From assembly GCA_037447655.1 (NCBI GenBank), contig JBBHKE010000867.1, positions 62,001-126,000 on the forward strand: DNA of 64,000 nucleotides, given 5' to 3'. Below, piece after piece: positions 24,952 to 37,717 of this stretch. How positions within the stretch are numbered: position 1 is the first letter of the stretch; each line of letters begins with the position of its first letter. Origin of the DNA: Zygnema cylindricum. Taxonomy: Eukaryota > Streptophyta > Zygnematophyceae > Zygnematales > Zygnemataceae. The position numbers were made by a program, and so were the translations under genes. The notes under the pieces were generated by a model that was not told the DNA's origin, did not search any database, and saw nothing but the letters and a program-made list of their open reading frames with translations.

Positions 24952-27787
24952 TTAAGCGCAACGAGCAAGTACATCCCTTGAAATTTTCCCATCTTTCTGT
25001 GACTTACGAAACAGCCCTGCGAGAAGAGAATTTGGCTGATTGTTTTCCCCTTCCAAGTACGGACAATTCGACGTCTTAGTAGATCCATTATTCGCAGTTT
25101 CCAATGCTCCAGAATATTCCCTTTGTTGTTCATTCCCATCTGAGGTTACGTACAACGGAGAAGGCCCAGCAATAGTCCCTCTTCCATTCCCTCCCAAATT
25201 GTTACCCGATGGGCGTTTCTGCAAAGCTCTGTAGTCTCCCATTCCGGGCACAACTCCACCTTTTGAAGAAAGGTTTGAGAAGGAATTTGATCTGCTTACA
25301 CGACAAGGAGAGCAGTTCGATAGAGGCACTACAGGCAACAACTGGCAGTTGCAAACCTCGATCATATGATTATCCGGATCATGAAAGAAGAGTTGATCTA
25401 CAAGAACCCCTCCCTCTTCCACGACTTGCCGTTTGAAGTTAACGTTCAATTCCCTCAATCCATTTTCAACGACTAGCATGTCTTCACACTGTTACATCAA
25501 CACAAGTACAAGAATATTAATATTCCAAAGCTTACAAACTGAGACTAACAGCAACTTGAAAATAGCATACATATCTAATGACCATGCCCGGAGTAGCACT
25601 TTACACATCTTGAACCATCAACACAAATTTTCCCAAACATTTGCACTTGAAGAGAACTACAGAGTTTCAGAAACAACGTGAGCGTGTATGTAAAATAAGT
25701 CAAACCAAAGAAAAAAAACAGAACATTCGATCAGTAAATTTCCGACAGGACCTTCATTGCTGAAGTACATCGTTAAAACAAAAAAAAAATACACAACCAT
25801 ACACACACCTGGAAAGATATATGATCAGCCTTAGGGTCGATTTCCGTCTGTTGCCTATTTTCCGCATCCAGCTTATCATCCTTCAAGAGATGGATGCCAA
25901 TCCCATAATTGAAAAGCCTGCACATAGAACAACAGAAGAGGACAAAACCATCAGTACATTGCTAGTTCTTCAAAAGCGCACAAAGTACTTTCTGCTGTTT
26001 CAACACCATAAAAAATGCAACCACCAGCCATTCTAGCAAAGATAGGAGGTTAGCAAACCTCATCTCCTTAGATAACCTACAATTTAAAAGAAAAAGGCGA
26101 CAAAAGACAACAAATTTTGCCTTCAATTGACAATTTCAAAGGGAAAAGGCAACAAATCAAAGCCTATAACTGACGTTTTAGAAGAGAAAAGGGCCACGGA
26201 AATAGCCTTGAACTGACATCGACACCCTTCAAGCTGCCAGATACCCATAGATACAGCTCTCACAATTTTCCAAGGGTAACTCTAGTTCAAGTGCATGTTT
26301 TTTTGACCCGAAATCAAAAATCAGCGCTCAAAACACTTTTTCATTAAATGGCCCCATGGCAAAAGACAAATTAGAGTAATCCTTTAATAGACTAAGAATT
26401 CACCAACTATAAGCCCGTAAATGTGTATACTTTGCTAAAGTCCGGCATTAACAGCAAAAAAAAAAAAAACGCAAAAGCGGCGAAGAACTGGCTGAGGTGC
26501 GATAAGGCATGCCACACAAAAAGACAATCTTAAAACAACACTTTGTCACTTCCCGAAGTGCAAAAGTGAGACCGTTTCCTCACGAACCTCCTCTTCTCTA
26601 AATCAGCTTTCTCCTCAGGCTCTGGCTGCTTGCAGTTCACTTAGGCAACCCGAGTCGTACAGATGGGAGGTGACATCACGTGACGTGACGGAAACCTGAA
26701 CCAGCCAAAGAGTGGCACGCCTCCTATCAACCTCTGTGGTCTACAACCACAGGAACTCTCGGCCTTATTAGTGTTCTACTCCCTCCCCCTCTTCCGGAAC
26801 CAGGAACTAAATAGAACCAGCTCAAACAAAAAACGAATTTTGCAAATGGAAGGGTGTAAAATATTGCTGCGTAACTACATGGAGAGATAATTACTTGGAG
26901 AGACAGAAGTAAACATAATAATTACAGAATTACTCGACCAGGTACTCGCACTACAACATACAAAAAAATAACATTGCGTAAAGACTCAAAAACTGTCTCC
27001 AGTTCAAAACGTCTTCAGTAAAACGCAAAGACGGAAAGTATTTGAGATAGAAGCAAGGAAAGGGAGGAGTATAAGAAAGGGTGCAGGTCTATTTCTGGCG
27101 TAGCCACTATCATCATCATCATCATCCTCATCATCATCCTCATCATCATCCTCATCATCATCTAAAAACACTTTAAATTGTCAGAAATACATATGCTTGA
27201 AGCCAAAATCATCACCATCATCACTACAAAACTGCAAAAGAAAAGACCAAACATTGACAGATTTCTTTGGCAGTTTGGAACAGGAGAAGTTAAATTGTAG
27301 AGCGTCATAGCAATTGTTATCAGAACAATAAACCAATAACTATCACAAACATAGCAATTAAGAAAAAAATAGCTTAAACTGCCACACTATTCCAGGAAAT
27401 ATTGCCAAGCATGGACAAAAGAAATATGTCACCTTATAAATATGCGTCAATTATGAAATACAAAACATGCGAATTCCTCCATTCCTCAGGGTAAGTGAGA
27501 CACACTAGAAAACAAAAAACAATTGAAAGGGCCCGTTTGTGACAAATTCAAACAGAATTAAGGAAAATTGTTTATATTTAATAAGTTTGGTAATGTCGTG
27601 TTTACCATGCCCCGTCAAAATCAAAAGCTCCAGGTCGCTTAATTTGTACAAAACCAAGTACTCTGGCGTAGAATCGTACTGAATCTTCCACAGAAGCACA
27701 GTTCCTGGAAATATGGTTGAGAGCCGTCAAAGCCAGAGGAGCCGGAGAAGCACTTTGAGGTTTATTCCTTGGAGAAGCCATAGCCAT
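24952..27787 (-). CDS. Glyoxalase I-like VOC-superfamily protein (3 exons)
   Basis: Exons on the minus strand are 27787-27606, 25917-25809 and 25488-24952, GT-AG and in phase, 275 aa. It belongs to the plant glyoxalase/bleomycin-resistance (VOC) group resembling Arabidopsis At1g80160 (GLYI-like), which act on methylglyoxal adducts or related small substrates. Exon 1 has L-N-H-I-S (metal-binding His) and S-V-E-D-S-V-x-F-Y, then R-P-G-A-F-D-F-D-G-A-W. Exon 2 has G-I-G-I-H-L-L and D-H-I-S-F-Q. Exon 3 has V-V-E-E-G-G-V-x-V-D-Q-L-F-F-H-D-P-D and M-I-E-V-C-N-C (metal-binding Glu). The VOC fold ends near residue 155. A further ~120 residues rich in Ser, Asn and Gly follow, longer than usual for the group. 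Intron 1 is about 1.7 kb and carries a CAT-repeat. Family assignment is firm; substrate is not known. Confidence 0.9.
27110..27162. repeat. (CATCATCATCCT)n microsatellite in glyoxalase intron 1
   Basis: A short tract of CAT trinucleotides with regularly spaced CCT interruptions, located in the first intron of the glyoxalase-like gene. Confidence 0.9.
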
Positions 27788-28855
27788 AAATGCTTTTTCG
27801 ATTTTTTTCTTCTTCTTTGACCTTTAATAGACGTCAGAACAAGCAAATGAAGAAAACCAGACGGGTACGCGAATATAATTTAATACGAGAAGTACTAAAT
27901 TATGTGTAGGATTTATTATTGATACAAAAAGGTATCAAATACTAAAATTGTTGAGATAGCTGCCAAACTGGTGGTTTGTAAGAAACGAGGGTTACTGTTT
28001 TGCTTATGAAGTTGCTATGCCGGTGGAAAACAATGGAGAGGAGCCTTTAAAACCTGAAGCGGAGAGACCAGAAAGAGGAAGACGGCGCAAGCATACGCTG
28101 AGGCAATGAGAATTGGTAAGGTGAGGGACTGAGGGACCTTAAAAAAGGGAGGTCAAAAAGTAGGAGGAAAAGGTGAGGATTTGGTATAAGATAGAGATTC
28201 CGGCAGCTGGAAAAATCGAGAAGTGAGTTGGCAATGTGGCAGGCAGGGGAAGTTTGGTAGCCATCTATCGCACGTGAAAGTTGTTATGTGCCGAGCTCTT
28301 ATTTGCTCCTCCCGGGGAATGGGGAGCTCACTGCCAAGTAGGACAGCGTACGATTCGTTACCTAACACGTGTGAAAGGACAGAGACGTTTCGCTTGAAAG
28401 CACAGCTTTTGATGCGGACTTTGTAAGATATGAATACATGGCAATGTGTACGTGATTGGTAGATCTTCTAAGATAAGGAGTTGGGGAGTACCGAAATCGG
28501 TATTTAAATTGTTGCATGGATGTGGAAAACTGGAAACGAAAAGGGCCATGCAGTAACCGACAAACATTAACCCGATTAAGATCGACCGATTCAGCATGAA
28601 ACAGAAATTCTTCTGAAAAACGGCAACAGTAATATTTCGCACCATTACAGTATCTCCACGTTGGAGTCTGCTTTCGTACAACAGGCAATGAAAAATATCT
28701 TGAATAGCCGGTCATTCATCGTCTTGGTGGAAGTTGCCGTTCCTTCCATCTAGCCGGCAGGCAGCTGGACGTTGACCGTAACGTATACCGTGTGCGCCTA
28801 TGCCTCGCAATCTTGTTAAGCTTTGACCGACCTGATTGCGAAAGAACTCAATTAC
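27788..28855. other. Upstream region of the glyoxalase-like gene, no other gene
   Basis: The promoter side of the minus-strand gene. No repeat end or open frame with recognisable motifs was found; no TATA element could be assigned with confidence. Confidence 0.4.
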
Positions 28856-30205
28856 TACACCGCCAATCGCTATTAGAGTAAATAACGCCAATTCGGTACC
28901 CTTTTTTCAAAAAAAAAAACCTGAAATACAATTAATAACGCTATTTAAGTAGGTGGACCATAATCTGCCACGTCTCAGGTACTAAATTATAATCAATAAC
29001 GCTGAATTTTTTTTTAAGCTATTTAATACTTTACTCTGGCGGTGTAGTGTTGTGTATCGGTAAGTATTTGCCAATAACCTATATGGACCTTTTTTCGGGT
29101 ACCCTATAATCGATATATTAGTACGATATATCGCTATCGGTGATATTGCCGATAAATACCGATAACACCGATATCGATAACTATCGGCAATATATATACA
29201 GACCGTACAGATAAGTGTACAGCAGGTACACTCAATTGTACGTCATATTCCCCGGACGCGCCGCGGGCCCCCTTCCCCCCGATTTCGGTAAAAAATCGCG
29301 ATTTAACCTTCATTATTTATTATTTAAGGGAGTTTTACTTGGGTTCCACGTTCCAATACCCTTCCTCGATGTCCTTTTGACTGTTAGTTACGCCCATAGA
29401 TGTCCAATTCGTACGGATTTGGACTTTTATCTGAAAATTACATAATATTCGTCGATTTCATACTTTTCGTAAAATTCGTATAGATTTCTCTGTACGGACA
29501 TGTACGAAAATGTACGAAAAGCGAAATTCTAAAAAATCCTTAAAAAATCTTTAAAATTACGAACAACTAACATAAATGTACGAAATTATACGGAAAGTAC
29601 ACCCTACAAACCTAATAATACGGCAAATATTTGTCAACAATACTGAAATATATAGGAACGTACGGCAATGTACCCTACAAACCCTAAAATCCCCCCTTAT
29701 AATAACCCTAAGTAGTACGGATATGTACAAACATTGCGTGTAAATATACAAAAAATGTAGCGCAATTGTAATGAAATATACGAAAATGTACGTTAATGTA
29801 CCCTCCAAACCCTAAAATTAATATCCCTAACAAGTACGGAAAATACGGCCACAAAACGTACATGCATGAAAAGTGTGCTGCAATTATACTAAAATATACA
29901 AATTTTAAAGAAATGTACTCTAAAACCCTAAAAATCATTTATAAAACCCTATAAAGTACGGACATATACGGACACTTTATATAACTGTACGAAAAATGTA
30001 CAGGTGTAATGGAAGGTACTTTATTACACAAAGTTAATAATATAATTCAGTATGTTGTAAAGTACTATTGTATGCAAAGTACATTTTTTAAGTTATCGCC
30101 AATATGGAATTTGTTGGTCGCATACTGATATATCGGGACCTCTAACCGTTCGATAACTGATAACTATCGGTATCGATGTAACTTTTTTACCGATACACAA
30201 CACTA
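28856..30205. mobile_element. Composite hAT-like element, A module + B module, perfect 8-bp TSD
   Basis: Left terminus TACACCGCCAATCGC (A, 28856-29046). The junction GGCGGTGTAGTGTTGTG shares one TA, and the B module ends ...CGATACACAACACTA at 30205. The flanks are TCAATTAC at 28848-28855 and 30206-30213, identical. The B module (about 1.16 kb) is expanded and holds repeated blocks with 'aatgtaccctacaaaccct'. No transposase was seen. Confidence 0.88.
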
Positions 30206-30539
30206 TCAATTACTCAAACAAGCCAAAAAAGTGCGCAAATGTTTCGCACGCTTATACGCGTATAATACGTGTTTCGGGGTATAAACATACGTACAACATG
30301 GGGTTGTGTATACATATGATTTCTTGCTACAATATGTTACGAAACTCTTTATGGCACGGATAATTCCCGGGTAAAAAAGGGGTAAGAGTTGTCTTAGAGA
30401 TTAGGACTCGCGGATTCTACAAATCCGATGGCCGTAATTGTATGAACCACCTGTGAAATTTGTTGACCCCCAACATTGTTAGATTGAACCTTTTCGCTCT
30501 TCGACCTAAAAATGATGTCTTATTACGTCAGACTGTTAA

Positions 30540-31495
30540 GGGGGTGTCCCCATGTAATCGGTACTTTAATAAATTATTTTGGACTGTAGTCAAGATTCTC
30601 CGTACTACTTTGAGGAGTGTCCCAATGTGAGAAAATGAAATCGAAACATTGACACGTGACGATTGTAGACGTATGTACATCTTGTGACGATTGAAGGTAA
30701 CTACAAAACTTCCGAGTTCCGACGATTGGTGACGCCAACAAAAACAACGACAGTTGTAGACGTCTAGATTTTTGTGAAATTGTAGATGTTTAGGGTTTGG
30801 TGACATTGTGGCGTCACGCTCACTCGTGACAACGTCGACGACACTGATTCAAGAACTTTCCGCCATGGTTTGTCGATTTCGTGTTTTCGACTTTTTTCAC
30901 TCGATTCGCCATTAAAAAAAAAAACCTACAAATTGTAAAAATAAATAAAAATCAGAGATCTTTGATTTTATATCAATGTTGTCGTGTCTCATTCTAAAAA
31001 GTGTGAAATGACAACAATAGTGTGAGAGGGAGAGGAGAGAGGCGACGACGACGCAAAATTTTGAAAAGGACCCATGAACGAAAGCGGAGTTCCGAGACCC
31101 CTTCAATTTTTTCTCCGTACATGCGCGTGACGGGCACGGAGAAAAATAGCGAGGACTCTTCTTCGCCCTAAATTTTCTCGCTCGCGTGTCGCGTGCGTGG
31201 GTCTTTTTTCATTCGCTGTTTGGGCTGTACTTTAACCAAAAACACCCCCTCGAGGTGATTTTAAAAGAAGCTATCTTTTGGGCTAGATTCTCTTGCCCGG
31301 GGGTCGAAAAGGGGAAAGCGCCAAAATGCGTTCACATGGCGACAAACACACTGTACATTCAAAATATGAATTCACGTTCACTATACTTTGGTAAAAATGA
31401 TTTTCTAGTACGGTTAAAGTTTTTGTCAAATTTCCCTAAAGTTTAGGGCAAAAAGACAGAGAAAAGTATATACTTTAACACATGGGGACACCCCC
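30540..31495. mobile_element. PIF/Harbinger-like non-autonomous element C3
   Basis: The termini are GGGGGTGTCCCCATGT and the inverse ACATGGGGACACCCCC, a near-perfect TIR. TAA lies on both sides (30537-30539 and 31496-31498). The interior is colinear with C2 (19679-20624), including the 'gtgacattgtg' and 'ttctcttgcccgggggtcg' blocks. It encodes no protein. Confidence 0.85.
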
Positions 31496-31822
31496 TAAGT
31501 TTAAAGGTGGTATCCTTGCTTTCTTACGAAATTATAAGGTGTGCAAGGTTACGAACATACAATATACTGTATGGGCACTTTCTTAAATTGCGTTGTTTGC
31601 ACAAACACACGTGTTGCAAAATTATTGCCCGAAAAAACCATTCGGGTCACTATTAACATGGGTCGTAACTCAACATGTATTTTGTTAAAAACCCAATTGA
31701 TGTCGGCAGATTCCGATTAGTATTGTCGATATTTCAAAAAGCGAAGCGAGCGCGCCATGTGAATGAAGATCGGAACCTTGTTTCATACGGAGAAACGATA
31801 ATCACCGATCTGAAATCGATAC

Positions 31823-32025
31823 TACACCGCGAATCGTTATTAGCGTTGAGAAATTATTAGTGTAAAGAAAAAATTAGCGTCATTCATTCTAATTTAGTAC
31901 CGGGAGACGTGGCAAATTATGGTCCACGACCTAAAATAGTGTAGTTTACTCTATTTAAGGTATTGATGTCAAAATTTTGGGGCGCCGATATAGAGTTCAT
32001 AACGCTAATAACGATTCGCGGTGTA
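31823..32025. mobile_element. A-type MITE with near-perfect terminal inverted repeats
   Basis: It starts TACACCGCGAATCGTTATTAG and ends with the inverse ...CTAATAACGATTCGCGGTGTA, a TIR of about 21 bp, over 203 bp. I found no 8-bp direct repeat at its flanks (ATCGATAC versus GTCACTAA), so it may be an excision-damaged or rearranged copy. Confidence 0.75.
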
Positions 32026-32368
32026 GTCACTAAATATTACAGTAAACGACAAATCAAGAAGTAATTTGAAGTACAAATCACAGTCACGTCTCTGTAGCTG
32101 GCCTAACATGCCGGCAAGAACGGGGGCAGGCGGCAGCCTGAACCTGAAAGCTGGGCCAAAAGATCGCAAAAAGCCTGACGCATATCATTGAAGGACGTCG
32201 AGTGTTTCCAGGACACGTCAGTTCCAGTAGCCGACATCAAGATGTACGGATTATGCAATCTTCCCCAAGGGTCTGCCAGGGTTGCAAGGGCTGTGGCAGC
32301 GGATCCCATCGCTATCCAAACTTACAAAGGGACGTGCGGACATTAATGAGCGCCTGTCTGTGAGACAA

Positions 32369-32408
32369 CAGAGATACTACAGTACAGTACTGTAATGTAA
32401 TGTACTGT
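32369..32408. repeat. Perfect hairpin of GTAC-rich sequence
   Basis: TACAGTACAGTAC and its inverse GTACTGTACTGTA flank a loop of about 11 bases. No gene lies next to it. It could be a slipped GTAC/CAGTA repeat. Confidence 0.6.
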
Positions 32409-33170
32409 ACTGTACAATAATGAGATCAATGGACGTGTCGTACACTCAAACCGTACCCTGATTACCTGAAAACCGGTATTAACCTATGATCGAAGCACTG
32501 AACGTACAATAGCGTTTACCGTACACGTGTAAAAACAAAATGTGTAAAAATGTACAACAGACGTATTGAATTTAAAGTACGGAAATTTTACTGGCTAAAA
32601 CCGTATTTAAATCGCGTAGATTTTACGGGAAAGTGCTTTTGTCGTGGCGCCACACACTCATAGCCTATTCCCACCGGAGCATTTCCGATTCCGATGATTT
32701 TCCGATTTCTGATAAAATATGAAACTTTTAAAATCCTTTGTACGTGCAAAATTTCTTCATTTTGTCGAACAGCGATCCTTTCATTCATACTATTCACGGA
32801 AAAATCACTTCCGGCAACAGACGGACGAGCCGAATAATGTACGGCTTTCTCGGAAACCGTACAAAAAATATTGCGGGATGTGGTAGTCGGGTTAAAGTAG
32901 CGTATTTCGCCGAAAAGCTGACGTAGCCAAAGCAACATCGAACGGCTATTTCATTGCACTCGCGCGAAACAACTGCCGGTTTTGAACCACCGTCGTCGTC
33001 CTTCGAACATTCAATACTGGAGGTTTGTTTTTCGCGCCTATGTTTGATGACGTCGAAACGTGTACGTTTTCCGATCAGTTTCGGAAAATCGAATGATACG
33101 CGGGTTGTGCCTAGATACTGGAGGTTACTCCATGCCACTTTTTTCTTGGATAGAAAAAGTATCATTGCCT
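32409..33170. other. Intergenic, no gene recognised
   Basis: Several short frames exist on both strands, but none carries a recognisable motif and none extends into a plausible gene. GTACGG-type motifs are frequent, as elsewhere in the window's spacers. Confidence 0.4.
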
Positions 33171-33471
33171 TTTGCTTTGTTTTCTAAAAGGGAAAAGCAT
33201 TGTAGTCGCCTTCGTCTCGGGTGACAACGGAAATTGATCGTTGATTTTTTTTTGTGTAAGATCGTGCAGTGCGGAGCAGAGTTTGATTGGCTTTGTCACG
33301 TACCACTTTTGATGTACTGAAAAAAGACACGTGGTACAACTTATTTGTTTTTTGGCGTAAGCGCAAAATGTGTTATCACTCGCTGAGTAACGTACAGTAT
33401 CGTACCTTTAATTTTGCGCGAGCGATCCCGTCACATCACGCCAATTTGTCATGTTCTGAAAATCCGTAAAC

Positions 33472-35934
33472 TACACCACGAATCGTTATTAGTGTCAACA
33501 ACTCTAATTTGGGTTCTTAAAATTTTGATTTTTTTCCTCAAATAGGATACATGATTTTAATTTTTCCTTGACGTTAATTAACGTACCGTACAACATAGCG
33601 TAAAGAACGAAAGTACAATAATTCTAAATAGTGTGGTGTACGGTCGATGTCAGACCGTACATAAATGTATCTTTTCAAGTGAAATTTTCCAAAAAATGAA
33701 TTAAATCAGACGAGCACGCATAGGAACGTGCGCTCAAAAAACAGGATTGGTCTGAGACGTAAATTAGTCTGACATGTACGGATATTTAAATTTCACGACA
33801 GAGTACGATTTCTAATATTTTGTACGGGTACATCTAATAATGTTTATAATCGTACAAAAAAAATCCCATTTTTGCTGTTCCAAATTAGCATTAACGCCTT
33901 AATTAGAATACACCTTTTCTTTTTTTAAATCAAATTCTTAATTAGCATCAATCACGGTAAATTTACTTTTACACAATTTATACCTTGACACTGATAACGA
34001 TTCGCGGTGTACACCATAGTTCAAAAGTAGGTGAAAGTAGGCCCATACAGTATGCCTATTGTATGCAAAACATCAATATGCCCTTAAGACCCATATTGTA
34101 TTGGTCGAAAAATGAAAAAAAAGGTTAAGAGGGTTGAGTTGCACATCGATCGAAAGAGAATTAGGGTATGTCCCCATGTACTTGTAACTTAGCAAACTTA
34201 CTTTGTATTTTAGCGCGGATCCGCCGGACCCGCCTTTCAAGTGTCCCTATGTTTGTAAGGACTAAATCGCAACTTACGCTTGTGACGATTGTATACGTCG
34301 ACAATACCTGTGACAATTGTCAACGTCTACAATTTGTGGTCGCACGTTATTTTTTGGAACTCCTTTGTGACGTCGCATGTCTTATCGTGACATTGTAGAC
34401 GTACCACATTCCAACCTGGCAGTTTCACGGTTGAAGAAGATGCGTTTTGCCCTTCGCATCGCCTGTCCGCTCGAGGTGAAATGGCATCGGAATTTGAAGA
34501 CCCCTGCAAATAAAAAATCCGTACTGGACCAAAACGGACAAAATCAAACAAACTGTGTACTTTTTTTCGTCTTATTATAACGCAAACGGACAAAACATAG
34601 CGAACTATGTACTTTTCTTTGTCCTTGGAAATCGTAGGACTCTTTTCGAAATATAAGGCACGTGCGAAAAATTGTTCCTATTTGTCAATAGAAAAAACCT
34701 AATTTTAAATCACATCACGTATGTGTTTTAAACAAAGGTTTGAAGATAACGTTTTTTGTCGTAGAAGTGGGTCGAAAAGCACAAGACGACAAATTTTCGT
34801 ACATCTTAAGTTTAAGGATGACGCAAATTGTACTCTACAAATTTGCGATTCCTTCGTACGGTTGCAACTTAGGCAGTACGGCGCTAAGTTTTACGGCAAA
34901 ACGACAAAAAAAAAACCCTTACTTATGCACATGGGGACACACCCTTAAACTGCGTGTCTAAAATTTGAAAAAAAATCGGATAAAAAACATTTTTTTTGTG
35001 AATTTTGAGGTGTTTTTTATTTCAACCGTCATATTTGGACGATCGGACGGTCGCTGATCAAAGTATTGATCTTAAGAAGATCACATGAAAAGCCCATAAC
35101 ACAACTTACGATAGGACAATTTGTCATATTATCGTCTGCAATCTAAATAAAGCCTCAAATTGACCAACCAGGTTGCCTGTCCACGTTTTTTTTTTTTTTT
35201 TTCCCGGTTTTCTTTCGGGTTTTCTTTCTGGCGGAATGTCATCCTACGCCGCGTCAGTTCGCTAAAAAAATTCGTCAGGTGGCGTGCGCTGTACTATGAT
35301 CATACGTCATATTCGTACGATCGTACAAGAGTGTCCGCAACGCACACCCGTACAATATGCCTACTCTACGCGAGTTTAGTGCCAAGTTTTGTGCGCCTAC
35401 CAATGGCCTACCATAAAAACGCCTTCTTTTGAACTATGAACTACATCGTGAATCGCTATTAGCGTACATGACGCTAATTGGGGTACCCCTTTTTTTGGAG
35501 CAAATTCTCAAATAGAATAAATTACGCTAAATGGTTTTGCACGTTATTTGAGGTACCCCGCTCAATACGATTCATAATTGTAATTTAGTGCCCTTTTAAA
35601 GAGTGTGGTGTACGGAATGCCAGATATATACTATTCCGTACATTTTTAAGTTTATAAGTACAAAAAATATAATAATATATAATTGCGTAAATATTTTCCG
35701 GAATACGCAAATGTCAAAAAAACGCAACGGCGTACGATTTTAACAATTTCGTACATCTAGATGTTTTAGTGTGGACATATTATGTGCCAAAAAATTTTAC
35801 AAAGCAGTTTACAAATTAGAGTACATGATAAATTAGTATCATGGTGTACCCGAAAAAACACAATTTACCGTAAAGTACGCTAATTGTTTCATTACGCTAT
35901 ATTTTTTATTACGCTAATAGCGATTCACGGTGTA
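33472..35934. mobile_element. Composite hAT-like element, A module - core - A module
   Basis: The outer ends are TACACCACGAATCG and ...CGATTCACGGTGTA. Flanks CCGTAAAC (33464-33471) and CCGTAATT (35935-35942) agree at 6 of 8. Copy 2 of the segmental duplication (near 39380-39400) lacks the insert and shows the unfilled site, confirming the boundaries. Inside are two complete A modules (33472-34012 and 35442-35934). Between them is a core with its own short inverted ends (CATAGTTCAAAAG / CTTTTGAACTATG), and a C element (34164-34944) is nested within the core. Confidence 0.8.
34164..34944. mobile_element. PIF/Harbinger-like non-autonomous element C4 (nested)
   Basis: The ends are GGGTATGTCCCCATGT and its inverse ACATGGGGACACACCC-like end, flanked by TTA (34161-34163 and 34945-34947). 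It has the same interior as C1. It sits in the core of the larger A-core-A element, so it inserted after, or moved with, that element. Confidence 0.8.
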
Positions 35935-36061
35935 CCGTAATTTAAGCGTTGGCGTGACGTACGATGTGTCGTGTTATCATCACCGGTACAATAACGTACA
36001 GTATTGTAATTTTCATTTTGGCGCATGCGATCCTATCACATCACGCCACGTTAACCGTGCG

Positions 36062-36830
36062 CTACACGGTGAATCGTAATTACATTAAATAACGCTAATT
36101 CGGTTGCCCTAATTTTCGAGTCTCTCACGTTATATAGAGTAAATGATTTAAATTTGTTCATTATACTATTTAAGGTAAGGATTAATTAGCGTAAAAAAAT
36201 ATAATATAGGTTCGCTATAAATAATTGTAAAAAGGTACAAATAATAATTTAATAGAATCGCGCTCGCACGTGAAATAATTACTAATAATTGATTTAAATT
36301 AAATTAATATTATTGTTATATTTTAGATTATTTATATAAGAATTAAAGTTATATATCATACATATATCTTACGTACAGTATCGTACTTTTAATTTTGGCG
36401 CGTGCGATCGCGTCACATCACGCCACGTTAACCGTACACTATACCGCGAATCTGTTACTAACGCTCCACTACAATCTGTACAGTCAGACACCGACCGTAC
36501 CCCACACTATTTCAAACGACAATATATTATAATTATTAGACGCTAATTAAACCTTTCCTTAATTAGTGTAAAGGATAATTTAGAATTACGTACTCTATTT
36601 AATGTGATAGAGTCAAAATTTAGGGCGACTGAATTAGAGTTCATAACTCTAATTACAATTCGCAGGGTACTTTATACACACCTAAGGATGTGGACCATAA
36701 TATGCCACGTCTCTTAGCACTAAATTATAATTAATGACGCTAATTTTTTCTTTACACCAATAATTTTTATACGCTAATAACGTTTCACGGTGTAGCGTTC
36801 ATAACTCCAATTACGATTAGCGGTGTACTT
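36062..36830. mobile_element. Cluster of A-type MITE ends in duplication copy 1
   Basis: A-type termini occur at about 36062 (TACACGGTGAATCG), 36440 (TATACCGCGAATC), 36660, 36798 and 36828. They are interleaved with GTACAGTATCGTA / CACATCACGCCA blocks. The same cluster is present at 39508-40275, so it predates the segmental duplication. Individual insertions cannot be separated with confidence. Confidence 0.55.
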
Positions 36831-37587
36831 TATACACACCTAACACTAATTTGAATGTATTTGCGATAGTCTATGCTCACATGTTCGACGCTTGAACATG
36901 TGATAACAAGTTATCGCGATTTTCCCTCGTCTTTATGGTTGGGATTCAAATGCGAGTGCGTTTTTTCGTGGCGACGCACTCAATTTCCTGTGCCGACGCC
37001 TTTAAACCTTATTTTGTACGTTTGTTCAAAATAATGACGCTTATTTTGTACGTCTGTTCTAAATAAAGAGCAGTTTTCGTACGAAGTGATCCATTTTTTA
37101 CGCTTCACTATTTAAATATTTGAGAAAGTAAAAAACGGAGCAATTGACCCTAATTAAACACATTGTATGACGCGTCAGACTAAATTGTATGACGCGATAG
37201 AAGTTTACATGTAATAAATATATTTCCTAAAAAAAGACACAATCTTACGCTAAATACTCGATGTTACTGGTTTATTAATTTTTTGCTATCAAAATCCATG
37301 GCGGAGAAGTTCATGTATGTAAAAAGAGATGACGGAACTAAGTGGATTGTTTAATTCACATTTCGATTATGTAGGGCGTTTGATTAAGTGTAAATGTTTC
37401 ACATTAATTTGAGCGTTCGCTCTCAATCTAATGAACGATATGAATGAATGGACTGAATATAATGTAGTATTAAACACTTTAAGGTTAAATCTAGAATACA
37501 CATTAAACCATTAACATTATTCAAGCATTAATCGTTTAAATAGAACAGTATTGGTTTTCTATTATTTTATATTAAGGTGTTGCGTAT

Positions 37588-37717
<130 letters not shown>

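Noticed and set aside
32103-32309. 68-residue minus-strand open frame with balanced composition
   Set aside because: No recognised motif, no splice partners and no neighbouring gene structure; it lies between MITEs.
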